Below, in pieces: positions 49,728-58,820 of a stretch of 64,000 bases of DNA (position 1 is its first letter; each line of letters starts with the position of its first letter). Source of the stretch: Streptomyces natalensis ATCC 27448. Its GTDB lineage: Bacteria > Actinomycetota > Actinomycetes > Streptomycetales > Streptomycetaceae. Under the pieces are notes generated by a model that worked only from the letters and a program-made list of their open reading frames with translations, was not told where the DNA came from and did no database searches. The translations under genes were made by a program, and so were the position numbers. The stretch is from positions 620,001 to 684,000 of the forward strand of contig NZ_JRKI01000029.1 of assembly GCF_000935125.1 (NCBI RefSeq). Reading direction: 5' to 3'.

Positions 49728-51590
49728 ATGGCCGGCACCGGAAGAACGTCACGCAGGAACAGGCGGGTGGGGGCGCTCGCCGGCGCCGCCGCGCTCACGG
49801 CATTCACCGCCGTCGCCGGTCTGGGCACCGCCGCTCCGTCCTGGGCGGCCGCGCCCGCCGGGCACGCCGGTTCCGCCACGGCCACGCCCATCAAGCACGT
49901 CGTCGTCCTCTTCGACGAAAACATCTCCTTCGACCACTACTTCGCGACCTACCCCAAGGCGGCGAACAGCGACGGGACCACGTTCCACCCGTCGCGGCAC
50001 ACCCCGCGCGACATCGACAATCTGCGCACCGCCGGGCTGCTGAAGAAGAACCCCAACCAGTACCTGCCCAAGCGGCTCACCCCGCAGCAGGCCATGACCT
50101 GCGACCAGAACCACGACTACGGCCCCGAGCAGTACGCCTACAACGGCGGCAAGGCCGACAAGTTCGTCGAGAACACCGACTCCGGGAAGTGTTCGGGCAG
50201 CCTCTTCGGCGAGCCCGGCCTGGTCATGGACTACTACGACGGCAACACCGTCACCGCGCTGTGGAACTACGCCCAGCACTACGCGCTCAACGACCGGTCG
50301 TTCGGCACGACCTACGGCCCCTCCACCCCGGGCGCCATCAACCTCGTCTCCGGCCAGACCCACGGCATCATCTCCACCGACCCCGCCTCCGGCAGCGAGC
50401 ACCCCCGGCAGACCGACAAGCCCGACCCGTACACCGTGCTCTCGCCCGACGCCAAGGGCGTCGGCACGCTGGTCAACGACCCGGACCCGGCCTACGACGA
50501 CTGCTCGGGCCACGACCGCACCAGCAAGGACACGCTCGGCGCGCTCCAGGGCCGCAACATCGGCGATCTGCTCAACTCCCGTCATGTCAGCTGGGGTTGG
50601 TTCCAGGGCGGCTTTAGGCCGAGCACCCCGTGGGACGGCAAGCAGGACCACTTCGCGAAGTGCGGCGGCACCACCCACACCAACGTCGGCGGCGCGCAGG
50701 TCGCCGACTACAGCCCGCACCACTCGCCGTTCCAGTACTACAGGTCGACGTCCAACCCGCACCACCTGCCGCCCAAGAGCGTGCGGGAGATCGGCCACGC
50801 CGGGCCGGCCAACCACAACTACGACCTGACCGACTTCGACGCCTCGCTCAAGGCGGGCATGCTCCCCGCGGTCAGCTTCGTCAAGGCACCGGCGTACCAG
50901 GACGGCCACGCGGGCTACTCCGACCCCACCGACGAGCAGCACTTCCTCGTCCGGCAGATCAACAAGATCCAGCGGTCGCCGCAGTGGAAGAACACCGCGA
51001 TCGTGGTGGCGTACGACGACTCCGACGGCTGGTACGACCACGCCTTCGCCAAGCCGCTCAACGGCTCGAAGGACTCCACCCCCGGCTCGAACCACAAGGC
51101 CACCGACGGCCCGGCCTGCCAGGCGGGACCGGCGCCCGCGGGCGGCTACGCCGACCGCTGCGGCCCCGGCAGCCGCCAGCCGCTGCTGGTGATCTCCCCT
51201 TACAGCAAGGTCAACGCCGTCGACCACACGCCGACCGAGCAGACCTCGGTGCTGAAGTTCATCGAGGACAACTGGCACACCGGACGGCTCGGCGACGCCT
51301 CCTTCGACGAGCGGGCCGGGTCGCTGGCCGGGATGTTCGACTTCCGGCACCCGAACGGCAAGCAGGTCCTGCTGAACAAGGACGGTTCGGTCAAGTCGGT
51401 GGGCAAGATCCGGCCCGTCGCCCCCGTGGCGGCGAGCATCGACCGCGGCGCCGCCGCACCGAACCTGAGCGAGACGGCGGACTCCGTGCCCACTCTGCCG
51501 ATCGGTATCGCGGCGGGTGCCCTGGCGGTCGGCGCGACCGGCACCCTGCTGGCCGTCCGGCGGCGTCGGACGCGGCACACGGCCGCCTAG
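49728..51590 (+). CDS. Secreted phosphoesterase / phospholipase C-like protein with C-terminal anchor
   Basis: A 620-residue exported protein from ATG 49728, behind GGAGGGG. It has an N-terminal signal peptide (basic RRNRR start, cut near AWA at residue 39). The alkaline-phosphatase-superfamily phosphoesterase domain has VLFDENISFDHYFATYP, where metal-binding Glu-Asn are in the ENxSFDHYF motif, then NDRSFGTTYGPSTPGAINLVSGQTHG, and a distal SDGWYDH-like segment (YDDSDGWYDHAF). Family members cleave phospholipids or phosphate esters. A C-terminal hydrophobic segment (IGIAAGALAVGATGTLLAV) followed by RRRRTRH is a membrane or cell-wall anchor. The RRNRR pair could also be a Tat signal. A candidate PHO box lies upstream. 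Confidence 0.85.
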   Translation: MAGTGRTSRRNRRVGALAGAAALTAFTAVAGLGTAAPSWAAAPAGHAGSATATPIKHVVVLFDENISFDHYFATYPKAANSDGTTFHPSRHTPRDIDNLRTAGLLKKNPNQYLPKRLTPQQAMTCDQNHDYGPEQYAYNGGKADKFVENTDSGKCSGSLFGEPGLVMDYYDGNTVTALWNYAQHYALNDRSFGTTYGPSTPGAINLVSGQTHGIISTDPASGSEHPRQTDKPDPYTVLSPDAKGVGTLVNDPDPAYDDCSGHDRTSKDTLGALQGRNIGDLLNSRHVSWGWFQGGFRPSTPWDGKQDHFAKCGGTTHTNVGGAQVADYSPHHSPFQYYRSTSNPHHLPPKSVREIGHAGPANHNYDLTDFDASLKAGMLPAVSFVKAPAYQDGHAGYSDPTDEQHFLVRQINKIQRSPQWKNTAIVVAYDDSDGWYDHAFAKPLNGSKDSTPGSNHKATDGPACQAGPAPAGGYADRCGPGSRQPLLVISPYSKVNAVDHTPTEQTSVLKFIEDNWHTGRLGDASFDERAGSLAGMFDFRHPNGKQVLLNKDGSVKSVGKIRPVAPVAASIDRGAAAPNLSETADSVPTLPIGIAAGALAVGATGTLLAVRRRRTRHTAA

Positions 51591-51618
51591 CCTGCGGCGC
51601 TCCCGCACCACCACGGCT

Positions 51619-51652
51619 GCCGCCGCGCCGCGCTTGAGCACGGCGCGGCGGC
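51619..51652 (+). terminator. Terminator after the phosphoesterase gene
   Basis: A perfect 12-bp stem (GCCGCCGCGCCG / CGGCGCGGCGGC) with a 10-base loop begins about 28 bases after the stop codon. Confidence 0.7.
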
Positions 51653-51742
51653 GGCAGGGACCGATCTCCTTCTATGGTGGAAGCGGGACGCCAGGAGCAA
51701 CGGCACCGGGCATGTCCTGACAGGGCGTGCCCGGTGCCGGAC

Positions 51743-51759
51743 CGGTCCGGACCCCCACC
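51743..51759 (+). promoter_or_regulatory. Possible DevR-like site (weak) upstream of the GAF-SpoIIE gene
   Basis: CGGTCCGGACCCCCACC shares the GGTCCGGAC half with the copy at 38700 and overlaps a perfect palindrome CCGGACCGGTCCGG (51737-51750). It lies about 35 bases upstream of the start codon. Confidence 0.3.
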
Positions 51760-51791
51760 ACGGGCCGGTCGCCGGCAGGAAAGAGCCGCAC

Positions 51792-53108
51792 ATGGAGCCA
51801 CAGGACCCGCTGCCGCCCGACGTGCAGCTGCGCCTGGACGCCGAGTGGGACCGCGTCACCCAGCAGCTCCACACGCTGGCCGAGGCCCACGAACGGTTGC
51901 AGGAGCTGCTGTCCGCCGTGCTGGCGATCAGCCGGGAGCTGGAGCTGCCCGTCGTGCTGCGCCGTATCGTCACCACCGCGATGGACCTGGTCGGCGCGCG
52001 CTACGGCGCCCTGGGCGTCCTGGACGAGGAGCGCACGGGCCTGTCGGAATTCATCCCCGTCGGGATCACCGACCAGGAGCTGGCCGCCATGGCCGGCGTC
52101 GGGCAGCCGCGGGGCCGGGGGCTGCTGGGGCATCTGATCCACCACCCCGAACCGCTGCGGACCGAGAACATCCCCGGCCACCCCCACGCCGCCGGATTCC
52201 CCCCGGGGCATCCGCCGATGCGCAGCCTGCTCGGGGTCGCCATCAGCGTGCGCGGGGAGATCTACGGGGACCTCTACCTGGCCGACCGGCTCGACGGGCG
52301 GCCCTTCGACACCGAGGACGAATCGGTGGTCCTGGCCCTGGCCGGCGCCGCGGGCGTGGCCATCGACAAGGCCCGGCTCTTCGAGCAGGTCCGTGCCGGG
52401 GCCGAACAGTTCCAGCGGCTGCTGCTGCCCCACCTGCCCGACCTGCGGCCCTTCACCGCGGCGGCGATCTACCGGCCGGCCACCGCTCCCGGGCTCCTGG
52501 GCGGGGACTGGTACGACGCCGTCCTGCTGCCCGACAACGCCTGTGCGACGGTCGTCGGCGATGTCGTCGGCCACGATATGCAGGCGGCGGCCGCCATGGC
52601 CCAGACCCGCAATATGCTGCGCGCCCTGCTGTACGACCGCTGCACCCCGCCCAGCTCCGTCCTCACCCAGCTCGACCGCACCCTGCACGCGATCACCGAC
52701 GACCCCGTCGCCACCGCCTGCCTGGCCAGGATCGAGCCCGGCGACGACGCCTGGACACTGCGCTGGAGCAGCGCCGGTCACCTGCCCCCGCTGCTGATCT
52801 CCCCCGACGGCGGGGCGGAGTATCTGGACGCCGAGCCCGGCCTCCCGCTCGGCGTCGACGCCAGCCAGCCCCGCCCCGACCACGCCCGCCCGCTGCCCGT
52901 CGGCGCCACCGTGGTCTTCTTCACCGACGGGCTGGTGGAACACCCCCACTACTCCATCGACACCAGCCTGCGCCTCCTGGCGACCACCGCCGCCGCGCAC
53001 GCCGGCCTCCCCCTGGACGCGCTGTGCCAGACCCTGGCCGACCATCCCCCCGGCGACGGCCACGACGACATGGCCATCCTCGCGGTACGCACCCCGCCCC
53101 GTACTTAG
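51792..53108 (+). CDS. GAF-domain PP2C/SpoIIE-type phosphatase, possibly haem-binding
   Basis: A 438-residue protein from ATG 51792, behind GGAAAGAG. A helical N-terminus (about 1-45) precedes a GAF domain (about 55-205). Its PHAAGFPPGHPPMRSLLGVAI stretch is nearly the same as the haem-binding segment of DevS. A SpoIIE phosphatase domain follows with GGDWYD near 237, DVVGHDM near 257 and GHDDMAIL at the end, which hold the Asp metal ligands. Such enzymes dephosphorylate anti-anti-sigma factors in sigma-B-like stress pathways. The convergent RsbW-like ATPase gene is a possible pathway partner. Confidence 0.88.
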   Translation: MEPQDPLPPDVQLRLDAEWDRVTQQLHTLAEAHERLQELLSAVLAISRELELPVVLRRIVTTAMDLVGARYGALGVLDEERTGLSEFIPVGITDQELAAMAGVGQPRGRGLLGHLIHHPEPLRTENIPGHPHAAGFPPGHPPMRSLLGVAISVRGEIYGDLYLADRLDGRPFDTEDESVVLALAGAAGVAIDKARLFEQVRAGAEQFQRLLLPHLPDLRPFTAAAIYRPATAPGLLGGDWYDAVLLPDNACATVVGDVVGHDMQAAAAMAQTRNMLRALLYDRCTPPSSVLTQLDRTLHAITDDPVATACLARIEPGDDAWTLRWSSAGHLPPLLISPDGGAEYLDAEPGLPLGVDASQPRPDHARPLPVGATVVFFTDGLVEHPHYSIDTSLRLLATTAAAHAGLPLDALCQTLADHPPGDGHDDMAILAVRTPPRT

Positions 53109-53231
53109 TACCTGTCCACGGAAATCCGCGCCCGCGGAAGCGATGATTTCCGGGCGGCGCGGGAGTCTGTCCTGCCGTACACCGGGAACGGCCCCGTTCC
53201 CGGTGCCCGCACCACGGAAGAGGAGCACCAC

Positions 53232-53828
53232 ATGCGCATCGTGGTCAGTGAGTTCATGAGCCTGGACGGCGTCGTGCAGGCACCGGGCGGCCCCGAGGAG
53301 GACACCGACGGCGGCTTTGCGCACGGCGGGTGGTCGCATCCGTTCTTCGACCCGGAGGTGGTGGGCGGCGCCTTCGCCGAGGGGCTGTCCCGGGCCGAGG
53401 CGCTGCTGTTCGGGCGGCGCACCTGGCAGACGATGGCCGCGGCCTGGCCCGAGCGGGCGGGCGACCCGTTCGCCGACCAGATGAATGCCCTGCCGAAGTA
53501 CGTCGTGTCCGAGACGCTCACGGATGACGAGCTGACCTGGGAGAACAGTCGGCGTATCCCCGGTGCCAAGGCCGTCGCCGGCATCCGGGAGCTGCACGGG
53601 ACCGCCGGCGGCGACCTGGCGGTCATGGGGAGCCCGACGCTGGTGCGCACGCTGCTGCGCGAGGGCCTGGTCGATGAGCTGCGGCTGATCCGCATGCCGG
53701 TGCTGCTCGGCGGCGGGAAGACGATCTTCCCCGATGACGGGGCGCTGCGCACGCTCGAACTGGTCTCCTCGGTCACCAGCGGGACCGGAGCGCAGGTGTG
53801 CACCTATCGGCCGGCGGCCGGGGCGTAG
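53232..53828 (+). CDS. Dihydrofolate reductase / RibD C-terminal domain family protein
   Basis: A 198-residue protein from ATG 53232, seven bases after AGGAG. The RibD_C-type fold is indicated by VVSEFMSLDGVVQAPGG at the start, AEALLFGRRTWQTMAAAWP (about 54-72), KYVVSETLTDDELTWENS, GGDLAVMGSPTLVRTLL and LLGGGKTIFPDDG near the C-terminus. It probably binds NADPH in the GSPTLVRTL region; the substrate is unknown. Such proteins often accompany stress or antibiotic-resistance genes. The 3' end overlaps the convergent ATPase gene by 56 bases. Confidence 0.82.
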   Translation: MRIVVSEFMSLDGVVQAPGGPEEDTDGGFAHGGWSHPFFDPEVVGGAFAEGLSRAEALLFGRRTWQTMAAAWPERAGDPFADQMNALPKYVVSETLTDDELTWENSRRIPGAKAVAGIRELHGTAGGDLAVMGSPTLVRTLLREGLVDELRLIRMPVLLGGGKTIFPDDGALRTLELVSSVTSGTGAQVCTYRPAAGA

Positions 53829-54297
53829 GCGGTACGGCGGCGGCACACCGCAGCGTCGCGCGGACCCACTTGCCGCCGCCCGGGTCCCGGCCGCACGTCC
53901 AGGACTCGGCGAGCGCGGCGATGATCGCCATCCCGCGGCCGCAGTCCTCGTCACCGGCGGCGGTGCGCGGGACGGGCAGGACCGCGGATCCGTCGTGCAC
54001 CTCGATGTGCAGCACGGCGGATGCGCGCGTCAGCCGGAGAGTGATCACGGAATCCGGCCCCGGCGCGCTTCCGGCGCCGTCGGGCGGCCGGGCTCCGTGA
54101 CGGATGGCGTTGGTGGCCAGTTCGCAGACGATCAGCACGGCCGCTTCAATGAGGTCGTCGCTCTCGTCCCACAGCCGCAGGGACGTGGCGGTAAAGGTCC
54201 GTGCCTGCCGGGCCGAGCGCAGGACTGCCGGCAAGGTGAGCGAGGCGGAAGCCACGTCGACATCACGGGGGATGGCGCATTCGGCCACAGCAGTCAT
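53773..54297 (-). CDS. RsbW-like HATPase_c protein (anti-sigma-factor-type kinase)
   Basis: A 174-residue protein from ATG 54297, behind GAAGGG. The GHKL ATPase core spans about residues 25-150, with N-box VCELATNAIRHG (57-68), a DGSAV-like D-box and the CGRGMAIIAALAESW G-box. The N-box Glu-Asn pair and the CGRGM loop are intact, so it should bind ATP. It resembles the many Streptomyces RsbW-like proteins that regulate sigma factors or SpoIIE partners. A strong sigma-70-type promoter lies upstream at 54404-54432. It is convergent with the reductase gene and near the GAF-SpoIIE phosphatase. Confidence 0.87.
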   Translation of the reverse strand: MTAVAECAIPRDVDVASASLTLPAVLRSARQARTFTATSLRLWDESDDLIEAAVLIVCELATNAIRHGARPPDGAGSAPGPDSVITLRLTRASAVLHIEVHDGSAVLPVPRTAAGDEDCGRGMAIIAALAESWTCGRDPGGGKWVRATLRCAAAVPPTPRPPADRCTPALRSRW

Positions 54298-54403
54298 TTT
54301 CTTAACCCTTCAAGCAAGCACGCGGAAGATCGATGCCGCCGCTTACCGCGGCTTTGGATTGTGCTCAGGTGAGCGGGTACAGCTCATATATGCAATTACC
54401 TTC

Positions 54404-54432
54404 CATTAAAGATACGGAAAGTGTGATGTCAA
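54404..54432 (-). promoter_or_regulatory. Consensus-like promoter of the RsbW-like gene
   Basis: On the minus strand TTGACA (54432-54427) and TTAATG (54409-54404) are 17 bases apart, an unusually good sigma-70 match for a high-GC genome. The downstream TGCATATATGAG is shared with the promoter at 58868-58896. Confidence 0.75.
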
Positions 54433-54456
54433 CGGATTGCGGGGAATTCGACGAAA

Positions 54457-54477
54457 TCTGAGCGGTGAGCGCTCAGA
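54457..54477 (-). terminator. Terminator of the polyol ABC operon
   Basis: TCTGAGC / GCTCAGA is a perfect 7-bp stem with a 7-base loop about 45 bases after the final permease stop. It is followed on the minus strand by a TTTCG stretch. Confidence 0.55.
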
Positions 54478-54522
54478 CGAGCATTTTCGCCACACCCGCC
54501 GCGCTCACCGTCCCGCCTGACG

Positions 54523-55419
54523 TCATTTCACGGCGCCGAGGGAGAGGCCCTCGACGAGCTTGTCCTGGGCGGCGAATCCGGCGGCCAGGACCGGGAGGGA
54601 GATGACGGTGGCGGCGGCGCACACCTTCGCCAGGAACAGACCCTGGCTGGTGACGAACCCGGTCAGGAACACCGGCGCGGTACCGGCCACGACGCCGGTC
54701 AGCACCCGGGCGAACAGCAGCTCGTTCCAGCTGAAGATGAAGGAGATCAGGCCCGTGGCGGCGATCCCGGGGAGGGCGAGGGGCGCGACGATCCGCAGCA
54801 GGGTGGTGGGCAGCCCCGCGCCGTCGATCGCGGCGGCCTCCAGGATCTCCACCGGGATCTCGGCCAGAAAGGAGCGCATCATCCATACCGCGATCGGCAG
54901 ATTCATCGACGCATAGAGAATGATCAGCAGCCAGATGTTGTCCAGCATCCCAGCCTTCTGGGCGACGAGGTAGAGCGGCAGCAGTCCCGCCACCACCGGC
55001 AGCATTTTCGTGGACAGGAAAAAGAAAAGGACATCGCTCCATCTGCGGACCGGTTTGACGGCCAGGGCGTAGGCGGCGGGTACGGCAAGGGTGAGGACCA
55101 GGAGCGTGGCGACCACCGATGCGGTCAGCGAATTGATGAGCGGCGGCCAGGGACTGGCGCCGCCGCCCGCGCCGAAGAATTCGCGATAGCCGTGCAGGGT
55201 GAGAGGGGCGCCGAGGTCGGGCGGATTCGCCGCGGTATCCGTTTCCCGGTGAAAGGACGTCAGCACCATCCAGGCGACGGGAACGAAGAAGAACAGTCCG
55301 CACAGCCAGGCGGCAAGGCCCAGCAGGCTCCGGCGGCGCCGTCCGCGCGGCGGCACGGTGGCGGTTCTCCTCATCGCCCTCATCGTCCTCAACGTCCTCA
55401 TCCGACTCGACGGACTCAT
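54523..55419 (-). CDS. Sugar/polyol ABC transporter permease (MalG/SmoG type)
   Basis: A 298-residue inner-membrane protein from ATG 55419, overlapping the upstream permease stop by ATGA. It has six membrane segments; the first is LLGLAAWLCGLFFFVPVAWMVLTSF. The EAA motif is EIPVEILEAAAIDGAGLPTTLLRIVAPLALPGIAA (about 190-225), which docks on the ATPase, and the protein ends KLVEGLSLGAVK, matching the MalG-type C-terminus for polyols. No ATPase gene is present in the operon; the shared MsiK-type ATPase of Streptomyces probably serves it. The NSLTASVVATLLV and YASMNLPIAVWMMRSFL segments also fit. Confidence 0.9.
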   Translation of the reverse strand: MSPSSRMRTLRTMRAMRRTATVPPRGRRRRSLLGLAAWLCGLFFFVPVAWMVLTSFHRETDTAANPPDLGAPLTLHGYREFFGAGGGASPWPPLINSLTASVVATLLVLTLAVPAAYALAVKPVRRWSDVLFFFLSTKMLPVVAGLLPLYLVAQKAGMLDNIWLLIILYASMNLPIAVWMMRSFLAEIPVEILEAAAIDGAGLPTTLLRIVAPLALPGIAATGLISFIFSWNELLFARVLTGVVAGTAPVFLTGFVTSQGLFLAKVCAAATVISLPVLAAGFAAQDKLVEGLSLGAVK

Positions 55420-56384
55420 CGGACCCCCTCCTCGCGCAGCAGGGACGACACGGTGCGCAGCGCGAAGGTGGCCACGAGCAGCGAGGCCAGCAGCACGACG
55501 ACGCCCTGTGCGGAGGCCAGTCCGTAGTCATGGGCCTGGTAGAAGGTCTGGTAGAGGGTGTAGGGGAGGTTGGCGGTGCCCAGGCCGCCGGAGGTGATGG
55601 TGAAGACCGCGTCGAAGTTCTGGACGACGTAGATGGTCCCGAGCAGCGCGGCCAGCTCCAGATAGCGCCGCAGATGCGGCAGCGTCAGATAGCGGAAGAT
55701 GTCGAAGGGCGAGGCGCCGTCGACCTGGGCGGCCTCGACGGTGTCGGTGGGCCGGCTCTGGAGTCCGGCCAGCAGGATCAGCATCATGAACGGCGTCCAC
55801 TGCCAGATCAGCGCCACCTCGACCGCGGCGAGCGGGGTACGGGTCAGCCAGTCCGGCTGGGGCGGACCGTCGCTGCCGAACAGTCCCCACACCCAGGTCA
55901 GTACACCGTTGATGAGCCCGTACGAGGCGTTGTACAGCGCATGCTTCCAGATCAGCGCGGAGGCGACGGGGACGATCAGGAACGGCGTGATCAGCAGGGT
56001 CCGGACGATCCCGCGGCCGCGGAATCTGCGGTCCAGCAGCAGCGCGAGCCCCAGTCCGAGCAGCAGGCTCACCAGCACCACGGTCACCGTCAGGAGGACC
56101 GTGGTCGCTACGGAACTCCGTAGCGCGGGGTCGGTGAAGACGGCCCGGTAGTTGTCGAAGCCGGCGGGGCCGCGGTTCTGCGGGGCCAGGGCGTTCCAGC
56201 GGAGGAAGGAGATCACCACCGTTGCCAGGAACGGGAGTTGGGTGACGACGATCAGGAAGAGCAGTGCGGGGAGGAGGGGCGCGCGGCGGGTCCGCGCCCT
56301 GGCCCGGTCCACGGCCGCCCGGCCGCGGGTGTGCGCGGTGCCGTTCGGGCCGGGAGCCGGTGCGTCAGTGGCCTGCGTAGGCAC
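55416..56384 (-). CDS. Sugar/polyol ABC transporter permease (MalF/SmoF type)
   Basis: A 322-residue inner-membrane protein. GTG 56384 follows AGGAGGTG at six bases, and the start overlaps the substrate-binding-protein stop by 20 bases. About 25 basic residues precede the first span (LLPALLFLIVVTQLPFLATVVISFLRW). FDNYRAVFTDPALRSSVATTVL fits the MalF loop, and the EAA motif is TDTVEAAQVDGASPFDIFRYLTLPHLRRYL (about 215-245). It forms the channel with the following permease. The order SBP-F-G is typical of carbohydrate-uptake family 1 transporters. Confidence 0.9.
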   Translation of the reverse strand: MPTQATDAPAPGPNGTAHTRGRAAVDRARARTRRAPLLPALLFLIVVTQLPFLATVVISFLRWNALAPQNRGPAGFDNYRAVFTDPALRSSVATTVLLTVTVVLVSLLLGLGLALLLDRRFRGRGIVRTLLITPFLIVPVASALIWKHALYNASYGLINGVLTWVWGLFGSDGPPQPDWLTRTPLAAVEVALIWQWTPFMMLILLAGLQSRPTDTVEAAQVDGASPFDIFRYLTLPHLRRYLELAALLGTIYVVQNFDAVFTITSGGLGTANLPYTLYQTFYQAHDYGLASAQGVVVLLASLLVATFALRTVSSLLREEGVR

Positions 56385-57744
56385 GGGCCACCTCCTGCGC
56401 CAGTCGCCGGCTCTTTTCGAGGGCTTCGCGCACGCTCTGCTTTCCGGCGATGGCCGAGCTGATCTCCTGGGAGACCTTGGTGCCCAGATCGGAGAATTCG
56501 GGGATGCCGACGAACTGGATGCCGGGGGCCGGACGTTGCTGGAGGCCGGGGTCATCCGGCCGGGCGGTGGTGATGGCGCGTTCGGTCGCGGCGCCGAAGG
56601 CCCCGGACTCCTTGATGAACTGAGGGTCGCGGTAGAGGGAGGCGCGTTTGCCGCCGGGGACGCGGGACCAGCCCAGCTCCCGGCCCACCAGTCGCTCGTA
56701 GCCCTTTCCGGAAGCCCAGCGGATGAACTTCCAGGCGTCGTCCTGGTGCGTACTGGCCTTCTGCACGCCCCAGGCCCAGGTGTAGAGCCACCCGGAGTTA
56801 CCGGTCTTCTCGACCGGGGCGGGCGCGTAGCCGACCTTCCCGGCGACCTTGGAATCCCTGCCCTCCAGGGAGCCGGCGCCGGCGGTCGCGTCGTACCACA
56901 TGGCGACCTTGCCCTGCTGCATATCGTTGAGGCATTCGGTGTAGCCGGCCTGCGGCGCCCCCGCCTCGCCGTGCTTGCGCACCAGGTCGACGTAGAACCG
57001 GGTGGCCTCGGTGAACTGCGGGGCATCGACGCGCGCTTGCCAGTTCTTGGTGAACCAGGTGCCGCCGAAGGTGTTGACGACGGTGGTGAGCGGGGCGATC
57101 ATCTGCCCCCAGCCGGGCTGGCCGCGCAGGCAGATCCCCTTCATCCCCTTACGGAATCCGTCCAACTTGGCAGCCAGCGCGGCGACTTGGTGCCAGGTGG
57201 GGCGGGCGGGCATGGTCAGTCCGGCGGCCTTGAGGAGGTCCTTGCGGTACATCAGGAACGACGACTCGCCGTAGAAGGGCTCCGCGTAGATCTTCCCGTC
57301 GGCGGCCGTCAGCGACTTGCGGACCGGCGCGAGGATGTCGCCCTGGTCGAAGGCCGCGTCCTTGGCCGCCCGCGCCCCCAGATCCACCAGCCAGCCGTTA
57401 CGGGCGTAGATCGGCGTCTCGTAGTTGCTGAGGCCGCCCACGTCGTACTGCCCGGCCTGGCTGGAGAAGTCCTGGCTCATCTTGTCGCGCAGATCGTCCT
57501 CCGGCAGCACGGTGAAGTGCACCGTGATGCCGGTCTCCTTGGTGAAGTGCTCGGCGGTGAGCTTCTCCAGATCCACCATCTGCGGGTTGTTGACCATCAG
57601 CACATTGATCGTGTGACGGCCGCTGTTGCCCACGTCACCGGCGCCGCGGTAGCAGCCGGTGGCGGACAGCGCCACGGCCAGGGCGACCGGGACCGGCCAC
57701 AGCGCGCGGCTCGCACGGCGCCGCCCGGGGAATCGTGCTCTCAC
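56365..57744 (-). CDS. Sugar/polyol ABC transporter substrate-binding lipoprotein
   Basis: A 459-residue protein from GTG 57744, behind AAAGGTG; a GTG nine bases earlier is less well placed. The lipobox L-S-A-T-G-C (cut near residue 31) anchors it to the membrane. It is a family 1 solute-binding protein with INVLMVNNPQMVDLEKLTAEHFTKETGITVHF near the mature N-terminus, KIYAEPFYGESSFLMYRKDLLKAAG (about 150-174), WGVQKASTHQDDAWKFIRWASG and GNSGWLYTWAWG. The loop FYGESSFLMYRKDL is close to mannitol/sorbitol-binding proteins. Neighbouring polyol enzymes support a sugar-alcohol ligand. Confidence 0.9.
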   Translation of the reverse strand: MRARFPGRRRASRALWPVPVALAVALSATGCYRGAGDVGNSGRHTINVLMVNNPQMVDLEKLTAEHFTKETGITVHFTVLPEDDLRDKMSQDFSSQAGQYDVGGLSNYETPIYARNGWLVDLGARAAKDAAFDQGDILAPVRKSLTAADGKIYAEPFYGESSFLMYRKDLLKAAGLTMPARPTWHQVAALAAKLDGFRKGMKGICLRGQPGWGQMIAPLTTVVNTFGGTWFTKNWQARVDAPQFTEATRFYVDLVRKHGEAGAPQAGYTECLNDMQQGKVAMWYDATAGAGSLEGRDSKVAGKVGYAPAPVEKTGNSGWLYTWAWGVQKASTHQDDAWKFIRWASGKGYERLVGRELGWSRVPGGKRASLYRDPQFIKESGAFGAATERAITTARPDDPGLQQRPAPGIQFVGIPEFSDLGTKVSQEISSAIAGKQSVREALEKSRRLAQEVARAYAGH

Positions 57745-57842
57745 GGCTGGCACCTTTCACGCGGGCCGTGGCAAGAATGCCCGATGTCCGCCACGGTCCC
57801 ACCAATGGAGCAAGGATCCCGCGCGGTGTCGGACGTACGCCG

Positions 57843-58793
57843 TCACAGCAGGCTCGCAGCCACCCCGGCGTCCGTGACGATGCCGTGGAAGAGGCCGGTT
57901 TTCACCGCCGCGGAGGCGGCGGTCGCCCGTTCCACGCCGTCGGCCAGGAGGATGACGTCGGGCACCTTGCGCAGCTCGTCGAAGCTGATGGCGATGACCC
58001 GTTCGGTGAGTTCGGGGACGACGACCCGTCCCTCCGCATCGAGCAGTTGGCCGACGACTTCGGCGCATACGCCCCGGCGCCGGTAATCCTCCCGTTCGGC
58101 GTCGCCGAGCGCGTCGTAGATGGTGGAGAGTCCGGGCCCCCAGCCGCCGACGGTGACGACCGCCTTGGTCACCTGGCCGAAGCAGCGGATCGCATCGACC
58201 ACCCCGGGCTGCTCGCGCAGCATCCGGGCCGCCTCGCCGTCGGGCAGCAGGAGCGGGGCGTAAATGGGGTGGACGACTCCGCGGGAGATGGTGGCGGCTC
58301 GGCGTACCGCTTCCACGGCGGTCTTGTTCACGGGGCGCAGCGGGGTCGCCCCGCACAGCTGGACGACCGTGCAGCGGGCGAGTGTGGTCAGCCCGAGTCC
58401 CAGGGCCTCGATCTCGGGGCCCCAGACGAGGCCGAGGACGTCGTTCTCGGTGACGATCTCGGCCAGCAGGTCGGCGGCGACGGCGCCGAGGCGGCGGGTG
58501 GCCTGCACCGTGTCGTCCGGGACTTCCTGCTGCGAGTCGATGACGATCGAGTGCCGCAGGCCGAAGCGGGTGCGCAGGGCGTCGGAGAGGTCGGCGTCGA
58601 GTTCGGGCGGCAGCCGGATCTCCAGCCGTATCAGGCCGTCGCGCAGGGCGGTCTCCAGGGTGCGGGCCACCTTGAACCGGCTGATGCCGAACTCCTCGGC
58701 GATCTCCATCTTGGATTTGCCCTCAAGGTAGAACCGCCGGGCCATGGCGGCCGTCTGCACCAGGTATTCGGGGCCGGTGTGGTGGGTGCGCAT
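57843..58793 (-). CDS. SorC/DeoR-type sugar-binding transcriptional regulator
   Basis: A 316-residue protein from ATG 58793. The N-terminal helix-turn-helix (ARRFYLEGKSKMEIAEEFGISRFKVARTLETALRDGLIRLEI, residues about 17-58) is the SorC type. The effector domain (about 60-310) has VTENDVLGLVWGPEIEAL and VVQLCGATPLRP, then AVVTVGGWGPGLSTIYDAL, the typical phospho-sugar-binding pocket. It should respond to a phosphorylated sugar or polyol. It is the first gene of the importer operon, about 100 bases before the substrate-binding protein gene. A 28-bp palindrome in its own 5' region suggests autoregulation. Confidence 0.88.
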   Translation of the reverse strand: MRTHHTGPEYLVQTAAMARRFYLEGKSKMEIAEEFGISRFKVARTLETALRDGLIRLEIRLPPELDADLSDALRTRFGLRHSIVIDSQQEVPDDTVQATRRLGAVAADLLAEIVTENDVLGLVWGPEIEALGLGLTTLARCTVVQLCGATPLRPVNKTAVEAVRRAATISRGVVHPIYAPLLLPDGEAARMLREQPGVVDAIRCFGQVTKAVVTVGGWGPGLSTIYDALGDAEREDYRRRGVCAEVVGQLLDAEGRVVVPELTERVIAISFDELRKVPDVILLADGVERATAASAAVKTGLFHGIVTDAGVAASLL

Positions 58794-58820
58794 ATCAGCC
58801 CTGGCCTTTCCGGACGCCGG

